From assembly GCA_013398955.1 (NCBI GenBank), contig VWPU01017524.1, positions 82,875 to 146,874 of the forward strand: 64,000 bases of DNA, given 5' to 3'. Source of the stretch: Callaeas wilsoni (taxonomy: Eukaryota; Chordata; Aves; Passeriformes; Callaeidae). Each line of letters starts with the position of its first letter. Within the stretch, counting starts at the first letter, position 1. The notes under the pieces were generated by a model, which saw nothing but the letters and a program-made list of their open reading frames with translations, had not been told where the DNA came from and did no database searches. A program made the translations under genes and the position numbers. Of this stretch, positions 1 through 11,817 are shown piece by piece.

Positions 1-3000
1 GATTACAAGTATTTTTGTGAAAAAGAGAAAAAATGGCTTATTTTAAAAGAGTAGGATTGGATGTATTTTAAAAATTGTGGCAAATCTGAATGATGTGCCA
101 CTATTTAAAATAAATAACCATCCAATTAAAAAAACAACAAGAACAACCAAAAAAAAAAACCAAACAAGCAAACCAACAAAAAGAAACCCAACCCTAACAA
201 AACTCTCAAATAAATATACTAAATATTATTTGACTATTTTCTTCAAATTTTCTCTTAAATGACACGTGAAGCAACTAGCCACACATATCAGATTCTAGCT
301 AGCAATACCACAGCTGGATCCTTTAGATTGCATTTAATTACTTTCCTACCTACATTCCAGCAAAAAGGTTTGAAAATGTCATCCCTCACAGACAGATGCC
401 TATTACATAAACATGTAGCAAGTGTATTACTAATCAGTAATAATCTCTACCTCACCACACCACCATTTGACATGTAAAAAGTGTGTTTATGGGCAAGTAC
501 ATCTTTAAAGGGTGTGGTTGAGTTACTTGCTGCCTCATTTAATCATCTGTGGTCATAAGAACACAAATTTAATATTCACCACATGGATTATTAAAAGCTT
601 CAGTCCAAGCACTGAGGTTGAGATATGCATGCCTAAACATTCACATGAAAATTTCTCTGTACAACACAACACTTTTTTCTGCTTTCTCACTTTGAACTTC
701 TAGTAGATAACAGCTGGGTGAGCATTTTGTGAGGTTTATGTACAAAAAATTCCCACAAATTTCTGACCACAAAGTAAAGTGCTGCAACCTTAAAAACTAT
801 AGTAACACTTTGCCAGAGAGCTCTGGAGAATTCTGTATGGGGAAATGGAAAATAATTACAATTAGATAAAATATTTTGTAGAAAAAACTCCTCCTTTGAG
901 CTACTTGGCAAAGAAAATGTCAGGGCACAAACTGGCAAATTTAAATCATTAAAGGAAAATAGAAACAGTTGGGCAAACCTGCGATATCCACAAAACTTTT
1001 TTCTATGATTCTATCTCTAAAATCATCATGTTCAGAGGTGCCGAAAGAACAGCCCTCTGGACAGATCTCTGCTCCACTGGAATCAACAGTGGTAAAAGTA
1101 CTGTTGATGTCCCAGGAGCTAATGTAGCATGGAACCTCTTTGTCATCTTAAGTTTTTTACATCGCTTCATACTGCTTTAATCCCAAATGTGCTCATTGTA
1201 GCACTCTCCAGCTGAGAAACGGATGTGTGGGCTCGCGAATCAGGTGGTGCTTCAGAGAAGAAAGAAACTTACCGTGGTTTTTATCAGATTCTGATCCCTT
1301 GGACTTGCCAGTTCAAGCACAATTTTCTGAAATCATAATTTTTATCTATTTTTAAATTAGCATTGATATGGTTTCCAATGAAATCTTTCACATGCTGTTG
1401 TTTCATTGATTTTTTCCATTCAATCGCAATAACCGAATACACAAGGAACATTGGTTTAAGTGGAAATTCAGTTCCACTGAATTATGCAGCAGATGACCAG
1501 AGTGCTGAGTTCTTTGCTTAAGAAAACAAGAGGACTGAAAAACCTATGTAATAAAAATATATAAACTATTAGATGTCAGAGCTGCAACATTAAAACAACC
1601 AAACAACAAAACCAACAATCTTCAGAGTCCAGAAAAGACTCACCCAATTTGTAGTACGGAAAAAGTCATAGAAATGGATACACAACCACTGTGTTTACAT
1701 TTGAAGCCAGAATTCTTATCTGTCAAGTAAATTAGAGTGTCGTTATCAAGAGATGAAATTAGACCTACCAACAGGAGGCAGACCGGATAACAAGTAAATG
1801 GACAGTTTGACTTGTTGATTATTTGCACAAAATATTAATAAAATTAAGAACCAAATTTAAATCCATTCTAGTAATATTTCTAGTCAGTGCATGTAAAATA
1901 TATGTGGTTTATAATAAATTTAATATATTATTTTGTATACGTGTTTACATACACCTCTAAAAAGAAGAATCATTCTATTCTTTTATGAATGTGGGAGTAG
2001 GTCCTGAGACCTATTTCTGGGGTTTGTACATCTTCTTATATTCAGATTTGCAAACTGTTTATATGGGGCTTCTTTCAGCCTTATCTTTGATCAACGGATC
2101 ACTTCTTGTATAGCAAAATACAGTTTTTCCAGATAAAGTCTAATTTTTCTGGGTATTTTCTGGGTCCCAAGCCACTGTAACTACACTGGTATTATTGCTT
2201 GCAGACAAAATTAAAGGGTAGTGATAAGGAAAAAAGACAGATCCTTAGAATATCATGTGCAATCTTTTCACTTTTTTTTCCTGTAAGTCTTTGCCAGTTT
2301 TTGTTAAAAAATTTTTGTTTATAAGAGCTGCTCTTCTTATAGGTTAAAGCAGGAGTCCATCTATATAATGCTTTCATTTAGATATTTTAATTTTATATCC
2401 CATTACTGTCCACACCCTTATTCCAAACATAGACAATGTCCATGTCTTGTAGGAATGTCTTCTGACTATGAAATCTGAAATTGTGCTATTTGAAGTATTT
2501 AAGATTTTTTGAAGAGCTCTTCTAAAATTTGTTACAACAATTATTTTTCTTAGAATATTCTTGCTACTTCAATATGTATTGCAAGAACTAAATTACAATG
2601 GTGTTTTATATACCAGTATAACATTTTTTTTAATTAAAGTGAAATTACAACAGGCTGGCCAGAAGAAAAGCACTATTTAAGCAGAAATATGTAGAGAAAG
2701 ACTAATTCATCCTTCACATTTATTATTCATGTTGAATAGTAAATTATTCTATTATCAATTTGCATTCAATTTATATTCTAAAAGACCACTGATGGGAGTA
2801 AAAGAGCAGTTGCAGGAAGTGGGTCCTACCATTTCCTGTGGTCTTTTCTTTATCCACAGTGCTGATTTAATTTGGGGGGAAAAACAAGTCAGTTATTACA
2901 TTAAATCTTAAATCCAAATAATCCAATAATACAAACTTAGTCTAATTCCTGTGAAATCAATTAACAATGAGTTTGTCTTACTTTAATAAATGCAGGAGGA

Positions 3001-4640
3001 CATGTTGCTGAAAAGGTAAATCTGTTGCAATCTGTTTGTACCACTGTACCTTTAGAAGAAAGCCAAAATAAGATGTTGCAATGGGTAAGCTACACAGCAG
3101 AACTGTAACAGACCTGTCTAGACCCAGACACTGAAGGCCCTTCTCTTTGAATGGGAAGACCACCTCTAAAATTTCAGATATATTTATCTCTAAGTCTGTC
3201 CCTAGGCTTGGATATGGCCTATGGCTGACTGATTTTAAGTTAATGCATCAAAATACCTTTCATGTCCTCAAGAACTTATCTGAGGCAGGCTACATGTTAA
3301 GGAGTACTTTAAGGTCACATTGAAATACACTCTGAAACTCTAGATTTCATAGAGGCACTGAAAGCTGTGTTGTAGAGACCACATTTCTCTATTGCTGTCA
3401 CACTGCTTTACAAGATACTGCAATAAATTCTGAGTCAGAGGCACATCTTCCAACACATAGCTCCAAGCAAGTGAATAATCTAAGTGGAAATAATTACAGT
3501 AAGTCCATCTCTAAGTGGCACAAATATTTAAATGCCTTGATTAATTGAATGTTTTTCCTTCTTAAGATGGAAAAACGGTACCCTTCTAAAACGCTAATGA
3601 TAATGTGAAATTTTTGCCTTTACTTTGGTGTAATTTAAACTGAGACTCAACACAAGAGTACACTGATTATAAAAGTTACCTTTTTGCAATCTTAATATAA
3701 GTATTTGGGATACAGGGGATGTAGGATTTATGAAGGAGCAGCAAAAAAAGAAAAAGATAGACATATTTTTTCAATATTTTCAATATGTATTGATACTTGA
3801 TAAAAGTCACCCAGCAAAGGGAATAAAATCACATTGTTCCAGCTCTAACTTTTTATAATTTTTTTTAACTTTTAAATTTTCGTAATAAAGACAAATATTT
3901 AGGGTTTTTTAAATCAGACATTAACGAGGTACGTGGCATTTCAGATCCATCTCAATTAATTCTAAATGTCTTACTGGGGCACTGAAATTAAACAGTAAGA
4001 GTCAAGTTGTCTCCGCAACCCAAGGGCTGAAACATTCAATACTTAGGTGAATTTAATCTGGAAGTTTTCACTTTTATATGTTGACTACATAAGGACTAAG
4101 ATCAATAAAACTCCTGTTCTAGGCTTTTCACTTGTAGCCTGAGGCTAGGTGGGATGGGTCTGGACCGATCTATTGCATTCTCTTGCTGGAGTGACATGCA
4201 CAAGGATAACAGGAATGCTATAAAATATTCACTTATAGGTATAAAGCAAACACAGTGTGAACTCTTGTGTTAAGAAAATGATGGCATGAATACCCAGGGT
4301 CTCTCAGCATTCCTTGTTGCCTTATCAATGCCTCTGACCTCAGCCAGCTTTGCCTTGCACTGCCCACCTTATCCTCAAGTCCCACAGAGCTACAGCTTAG
4401 TACCTTATTCTTCTGCCTGGAGGGCTCTGCACAGCGGAAGTGTTCACAAATTAGTAGAAACACCATAGATTTGCTACTCAAAAACTTTTAGACATGTATA
4501 TTAGATTCAGCAGACTACTGTTGCTGAGAATCTTCTGCATCCTCCTTCATCCCCTCCAAGGATGCAAATCAGCGTTCGTCTGGTTTTATTCTGTAAGGAT
4601 GTGCAGGTGTCTTTCTATCAGTAAGAGACATCTGTTTAAA
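1..4640. other. Unique AT-rich intergenic or intronic DNA
   Basis: No gene, RNA or clear transposable element is recognisable here on either strand. Open frames are short (under about 85 codons) and resemble no family I know. The only marked structure is the A-rich tract near the left edge, listed separately. A short TTCTATGATTCTAT stretch near 1,002 recalls a CR1 tail but has no CR1 body beside it. Confidence 0.6.
121..195. repeat. A-rich low-complexity tract (CAAA/AACA-like)
   Basis: An almost pure A/C stretch with runs of A separated by single or double C. It opens a short lysine/asparagine/threonine-rich frame that should not be taken as a gene. Confidence 0.7.
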
Positions 4641-4703
4641 ATAAATACATAGATATATAACTATAATTATAATAACAGTGGTAATAATAATTATAATAAT
4701 ACA
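4641..4703. repeat. Degenerate TAA/AT-rich simple repeat
   Basis: Interrupted units of TAATAA and TATA make up most of this tract. It is short, decayed simple sequence, and no function is implied. Confidence 0.65.
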
Positions 4704-7394
4704 ACTCTCAAAACCTTCCACCAGGACATCAAAAGAAAATGTTTTTAAAACTGCTATTTAGGGAAGTGACTTGAGACCACAAAAGCTTCAGCAAGAACCA
4801 TGAAATTTCTCAAAGTTCAGGTACTTTACTTGATTACATGACAGTAGTTTAGGAACTCTCTTTGTGGCAGGCATTGCTTCACAGACCTGACAGAATGGAT
4901 AGAGAATGGCCCTTGTGCCTGATCCATAACAGTCATTGCCTGTTACACACATTTCAAGATTCATTCGAGCTATGAAGATAATCGAGGCAACCGACAGTTA
5001 CCCTGCAGCTGCATGGATTTATGATGGCACTGTCAAGAAAATGAGCCAAAATGATACAGTAGCTGGCTTTAGCTGCAAATAACGTGATAGGCTGTACAGT
5101 AGTAGTGTAGCAGCTGCTGTCATTGCAGGTAATAGGCTATAAAGAAGGCTGATAGCAATACCTGTCATTTCTTAATGGCTGACTTCACTGAAGAGCTTTT
5201 GTGGCCTTTAACATGGAGATAATAGAAGATACAACAAATTTTACAGCTTTCACGTTGCATTCATAATTTATCTTAAGAGTACTGCCCCAACAAGGACAAC
5301 AGTTGTCAGACTGAGAAAGTACAGAACTGGCTTTGAATAGTGAGAGATTGTCTATTATGAAGAACAGAATTCAAGTACAGAAAACGTTTCTGCAGTGTTA
5401 AGCTCAGATTTCTGTAGCAAATATTCTTCGGTTTGCTGCAGGTCTGTTCCAGGGTATATTGTGGACAGGGCTTCTTATGTAGAGATTTGATTTTTCAATC
5501 AAAGGAAAAATGTAGAAAAACAAACACCGTGACCATTTTGCATTTCAGTACGAAATGTGGTCTTGTGCCAGATAAGCTATAAACCTACAAAAATGGCTTT
5601 GCATGTATCTAAATCTGTATTATAGCATAATGGTGACATATTGTTATGACAAGAAACATTTTTTTACAATTGAAATGGGAAGCATCTCTTAACTACTTAG
5701 GTTATAAATTTGGTCAAATATGAGACTGATTAGCAAAGTGAATAGGATATATTTAAATATCTGAGTAAACATTAGGCAAATAAATTATATCTTTAGCTTT
5801 GTACCACTGAGATATTCAACTTTATCTTCTATTATTTTTAAAAACTTTTCTACTTCAAATCCTTTACATCATGACCCATTTGGCCAGAAGCTGGCTTCTG
5901 TCATAGTTTTTTAATGCCTCCTAGACCTTGGTATGTCTATCTCCATTGTTTTTCATGCAATTTTCCATTGAAATTTGTTTGACTTCTTAGTTAGCAGTGT
6001 AGTATTCCAAAATTATGAAATTTTCTCACAGAGATACCTTCAACACTTGGAGACTCTAGCTAAATGGGGATGGCAGTTAGGATCTCATTTCAAAAATTAT
6101 TCAGACCAATTGTGGAAATACTTAATTTTAGACTCCCTCTTTCTATCTGTCTTTAAAGGTTGTTTCTAACTAATTGGTAAGGAGCAAGCCCTTGTGTCAG
6201 TGCTAGCAGCTGTAAAATTTGCATCAAGATTCTAAGTTTCTTTAAACTGTTCATATTGGAAGGTCAGCCTAAAAGCATGACATCTGCTGACACATGTAGT
6301 CTTGGATGTGAATAAATATTAAAACTCCTTGGCCTTGTCGTAAAAGAAAAGGAACTATAGATGTCTTTGAATGTTTTTATTGCCAAAATTTAAATGATTT
6401 TTATCATTTTGGTTTTATTACACCCTGTGTGAAGGTAAATACATGTTTTTGCTTGGTGCCTTGAAGAAAGCATTGAAAGCATACTTATACCTAAATAACA
6501 ATTAGGTATTTTTTTGGTAACTTCAGACATCTTTCAATCATCCTTCTACTGAAGGGTTTTCAACAGGCTTATGAGTCTTTATGTCTGTAGGCAGAGTATG
6601 ATTGTGTATGTATCTGGTATATGTCTGACAAAGATGACAGAGCTGTTACAATATATTAATACCTTTTTGTTCTGGAGGCTTGGCCTGTTGGTAAATATTT
6701 CTACAGTTCCAAAAAAAGTATATAAATGCTTTCAAGTGCACAGGTACATACTAGAGATAACTTGAACTCAAACACACACCTACTGATATGTCCAGCACTT
6801 GGCTGATAAGAAAACATAACACTACCTTAAATCCACTTTCTTCCACTATCTTCTTCTTCTCTTGCACCAAACAAGGCTTGTCAGATCACAGTACTTCAGC
6901 TGAACAATTTAATCTCACAATATTTAATACAGTAGTTAAGTATGAAATGCACATTTTTTAATGCATGTGAATTTTTAGGACCATTCTGTATATACATAAA
7001 AATATGGTATTTTGTCTATATATTTCAAAGTTCTAAAAATATCACAAAAAATCCTGAGTATTCTCTGTCTTCATAAGCCACTTACACTGCCAAGACTTTT
7101 TAAAAATTGTAGTTGAAATAGATTTTAGATTTACAAACAGAAATGTAAAAGATGACAGTTTGAAGGGAGAAGCCCAAATTTTTTTCTGTAAATATCAGTT
7201 TTGCAAAAACTGCTGTCCCATGCTCTCATGCTTACTTTTGTTAATGATTCAGGGCAAGTGAAAGTAGAAAAAAATGTTTGCAGACATGTAAGAGTTTTAC
7301 TTTTTTTCAAAGAGATATAAAAACATCCTCTTTCACAAATGTTGTATCTGTTTTTTGTCTTGTTCTGAATTGCTAAGGTCTCTATTTCTGAAAG
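4704..7394. other. Unique sequence; possible conserved non-coding block at about 4,950-5,230
   Basis: No gene or transposon is recognisable. Between about 4,950 and 5,230 the sequence is less A/T-homopolymeric than its surroundings and is dense in TAAT-type and CAGCTG/CAGCTGC motifs, which is the look of vertebrate conserved non-coding DNA. That is only an impression from composition; a multi-species alignment would be needed to establish it. Confidence 0.35.
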
Positions 7395-7430
7395 TTTTTT
7401 TTGGTTGGTTGGTTGGTTGGTTGGGTTTTG
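7395..7430. repeat. (GGTT)n microsatellite
   Basis: Five uninterrupted GGTT units (7,403-7,422) lie in a T/G-rich context. This is a short tetranucleotide microsatellite. Confidence 0.8.
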
Positions 7431-8740
7431 CTCCTTTGGTTTTTGGGGTTTTTAGTATAGACAAAGGATAGTTCTGTTTCAAAATAAATCCTTAAGGACT
7501 TTTAATTTTTTCAGTTAAGCAAAGAGATAATTCTGTTATAATGCAGATTTCGCATTTTGTCAGTGAAGAACTTCTCTGATCATTGAGAAAAGCAAGTTAG
7601 CTTGTGCCAAAAGGATTTGTCCTGAACTGCTTTGTACAGTTTGCACCACTTAGTAATCAAAATACTATTGTTCCATTGTTTAACAGATAACTTCATCATC
7701 TGGGCTGTCATCTGCAGATCACCAACCAGACGAGACTCTCTTGACCCATGCTTTGCTACTGTTTTTTTCTCCCTGCAGTAACCGAACATCTAGCTGACAA
7801 CCAACAACACTTGAGCACAATTTAAAAAAAAAAAAAAAAGAAGTTACATATTTTTAAGCTGCAAATGCACAGCTGTGAAATTCAAGAAAAAGCTGTACAA
7901 TTTTCACTTGCAAATTTATGGATCCATGAAGTAACATCACTGTGGTTGGTGTATGATATGATTCCTGGCTCTTTTCCTACTCACCCTGCCTTTTCCTACC
8001 TTTCCACTATCCTTGGGAACAAAGCCACTTTCTTTGGTTTATTTACCACTACTTATTTTTTAATTCTCATATAGAAATTACAATGCAGAGGATAATATTT
8101 TTTATAAATTATTCTCCTCTTGCATCCAATATTACAATTAAAATATTTGCAACTTCTTTTTTAAAATATACTAACTCACATTTTGCTTTTGATAGGGTGA
8201 CAGGCAAATCTCTTTTCTTCCAAGATTTATTTTCTCTCTCAAGATGAATGTTATAGGATTTGAAAATTAGTGTGGTTCATCTTTGTTATCTGCACATTTG
8301 TTTTCTGTGACACTAGTATATTTTATACAATATCTGAGATGTTTTATTTTAATTTACTTTAAAATTATTCATGTTATTACAAAAGGTCTTAGAGCAATGT
8401 CAATTCTTGCTTATATCTAGGGTGTGAATGCTAATGCCCTTTAAAATTTGACAGTACCTGGAGCTGTCAGAACCAGCACTTCTAAGGCATTTCAGTTATA
8501 CTCAACTCTACTTAATTCAGTGCCACTGTCTCAATTTAGAGTGGTTCAGACTCCCTCTCACAGTTAAGTCTCCTTGCAAAGAGACTAGTTGGAAAAGTTC
8601 AGAGAGGTCCTGAAAATGCCTATAATTGGTAGAACCTCAGAGTCAGGGCAATACCGCTGTGAAAATCATGGGCAGTGACATTCAGACCTTGACCTGAATA
8701 GCGTTTCCCAGTTCTGAGATGATAGGACTTAAGGTATATT

Positions 8741-9223
8741 TCACTTTGCTCTTATAGCTTCCTGCAGCAGAAATATATAAAATTCACAAATATTAAGGAC
8801 AATGTGGTAATTGATATTCATGCTGTGATGTATCGTAGTCATCTTTTTTTCACTATTTAACACTGTGGTGTTTTTCCTTAAGAACTGTGGACTGTGTTGC
8901 CAGCATGGAGAGTGGTTTGGGTGCCAGGGTGAACCATTGACCAGAACACCATTCCTGCCACAAAATCTTTTGCATGACATTGGTATTTGGCATAAATCCT
9001 TGCACATGACAAACCACGTGCAAAACAAAATATATGTATTCAACAAAATAAGTCCCCCAGACACTACAAAAACAGGGCCTATAAAAATGAGGCATGTAAG
9101 CTTAACAAGCAAACCTTGATCTTTTTCCTTACAGGCAGAAGTAAAACACCTTTTTGCAGGGCTAGTGTTAGAGAAAGGGTCTCTTTTAGTGAAGTACAGC
9201 TGAATATTTATTTTGTATAGCAC
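8741..9223 (-). other. Unrecognised 160-codon open frame, probably chance
   Basis: This is the longest uninterrupted frame outside repeats. The predicted product is rich in Cys, His and Asn and has one hydrophobic stretch at about residues 43-73 (including LIFIGPVFVVSGGLILL), but I recognise no domain. A second minus-strand frame (8,853-9,095) and a plus-strand frame (8,865-9,119) overlap it, which suggests a local lack of stops rather than selection on one frame. There is no evident promoter, and the frame starts inside AT-rich DNA. It could be a decayed mobile-element fragment or random sequence. Confidence 0.15.
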
Positions 9224-11797
9224 TTTCTCTAATGCTATCTGTGCATGTTAAAGGTCACAGCTAATTTAGCAAATCTTGTTGTTTTCGACGGACAGTTACA
9301 TAGCACATACAAGATATGCTACATAAAAAGATTATCCTAGGTTTCTTAACGACTGGATATAAATGTACGTTGTAATGCACTGAAGAGGCTAATTAGGAAT
9401 TAAACATTCCTTTAAAATCATTTTAAACTCAAATTATGCTGACAACCAAATTTTTTTTAGCTCTTTCTCTAATAGTTGTGTTAGACATTGAAGAGCTGTG
9501 CTCCAAGTCTTGACACATTGTTCTGACTTATGCTCAATTGCAAAGCATGGCTCTAGGGAATAGTTTTGAACCAAAGTACCTGCTTATGACAGGTGAACTC
9601 CAGTTCTCCTGTTAACTAAAAGACCAGTATTCTTTTCCAGAATTTTAGAACCGTCTCCTGCCCTTTCCCCTGTAAAATCTGCAGAACACTCGGCCCCCAC
9701 ACCCCCCCCACCAGGAGCTCTGAGCAGTAAGCAGTAACACAAAAGGTGACAACCTAACATCTGTCTTTTTTTTTTCTTGGCACTTTGCTAGATGTGAATT
9801 AACTGATAAAATTATCAAAAGAACTTTGAGCAGTGGTGCTTGGTGAAGGAAAAGCCAAAGTTAAAAACTGTTTTCAGGACCATCTCCAGTAATCAGATAC
9901 AATATTTCAGATGAAGACTAAAAGCACAAGCTGAAAAGAAAACATCTTCAGTGTCAGTGAAGTTAAAACATGTCAGCAGTGTTTTCTTCCGTGTATATTG
10001 TCTCACAGGAAAGAATGAATTGAACTCATATCTGAAACAAGGCAAGATTTTCTATCTGACTTCATTATGTGTTTCTCCAGAGTGCAACCCCTATTTTCTG
10101 CCTGAATTAAAATGTGTGGGGAGACAAGCAAATACAAAGCAGCTCTGCACTGCTGTTGCCAAATCATTTTAATAAGACAAAGGTATTTTTTGTTTTGCCA
10201 CAGTCATATCTTAATTTTAAGAGTCATTAACACACACTAGATCCCTTTGTTAAAGCAATCCGTGTAAGCGGAGGCGTGAACTAACGAGGGGCTTTATGCG
10301 TCCCAGTGCAGCTGGCAGCAGAGATGAAGTAGCATTACAGTGTATCAGAGATTTTTATACTGAGGATCTTTAATAGAAAGATTTTGGGGGACTCGGCCGT
10401 CATCTCTGTATAAATAATTAAAATGTAAAAATTATCATTGTTATAATTCAGGGAGTTTTGCCTTCTATCAGCATCCACAGTGTAGTCAAGATTATATTTC
10501 CTTTGTTGTTATTTGCAGGCTTTTCCATCGTCTCAAAATATTTGCCCTTTGAATCTGCAGTCTCCACAGAGGTCAAACTCCATTGTAGGTGCTGCTCTTG
10601 AGGTGGCAGAACTTTTAAAGACTTAAACCCATTCAAGCTTTCTATAATGGGGATGTCATAGATTTAATTTTTTTTTTTTAAATTCATGCTTTAGCATAGC
10701 GCAGAATAATACTTTCTGCTCCTGCTACCGTGATACCACATTAATGCTCCCTTACCTTTACTTCACAGAACATAAACAAAATGTTGAAACAATCTATTTT
10801 CAAACAGTGCATGTCTTCTTCCATCTTTATATATTAAAATTGCATTTTAAACCTGTGTAATTTTGATTGTCTCGAATATGCTGGACTACTACTATTAACA
10901 CCAGATAATAAAAGATTCATCAAATGGTAATTCTTCAGCAATCATAGCACACTGCAACTTGCTCATGAACTTTATTTTTTCTGACTATTTAATTCATATT
11001 ACCAAGTGCAACTACAAATTAGGGAGACTGTTTTCAAAGCCGCTTGGCTGATTTGTGAGACCCTACTATTTTGAGAAATATAGACCATGACTGGAATAAA
11101 TTTTTCTTATATGTCAGAAGATATCAGCAATGAGATGCCTTCTAATGTCTCATCATGCACCTAGCTGAGGTTTGCAGTGGTGTAATTAGCTCTGTTAAAA
11201 ACCAACATTATCTGTAATTTAATAGTTCTCCTTGAATCCAAGACATCTCCGGTTGTCATAGGAGTCTGGCTCTCAATGAGTTACGGTGGCTTTAGCTTCC
11301 AAGTTAATTTTTACAATTTTAAAACTGTAGTCATATTAAAAGGTAATTAGCAAATATTATTACTGATAGTAATATCCAGTGCCAAGCTACAGCAAGCAAA
11401 TAAATTAATATTTAAAACAAAGGAAAATGTGGAAATACATTTCAGAGGGAGGCAGAGAAGAAGTTTCCCCTGGCAAATGAGACTGTCAAGTAAAGGCCCT
11501 CACTGGAAGGTACTCACTAAAATATCAACAGAATTGCTAGACTTCAGATACAGGAAATAGGGAAGGTCACTTTGGTTTGAAAGTGATCCAAATATTTAAG
11601 TATTTGGAACAGGAGAAAAATATGTTTATTAAATTAAATAACAATTTTTCCATAAACATTGAGAGAGAAGTAGTTATAAACCAAACCATAACCATACTAG
11701 GTATAGGAAGAGTATATTTCAGTCTTTGATCGTGAGTTGAGGATAGAACATTTTGCAGAGAAACAGAACCGCAAAGTTGTTCTTCAAAATAATACTT

Positions 11798-11817
11798 CAT
11801 TGTTCTTCGGAACAATG
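11798..11817. other. Perfect 8-bp hairpin with TTCG loop
   Basis: CATTGTTC (11,798-11,805) and GAACAATG (11,810-11,817) are exact reverse complements around the tetraloop TTCG. A UUCG loop is unusually stable in RNA. No U-tract terminator or RNA-gene context follows, so function is unknown and coincidence is possible. Confidence 0.5.

Noticed and set aside
1000..1020. TTCTATGATTCTAT resembling a CR1 tail
   Set aside because: The sequence on neither side resembles the CR1 3' UTR or ORF2, so this 14-mer may be chance.
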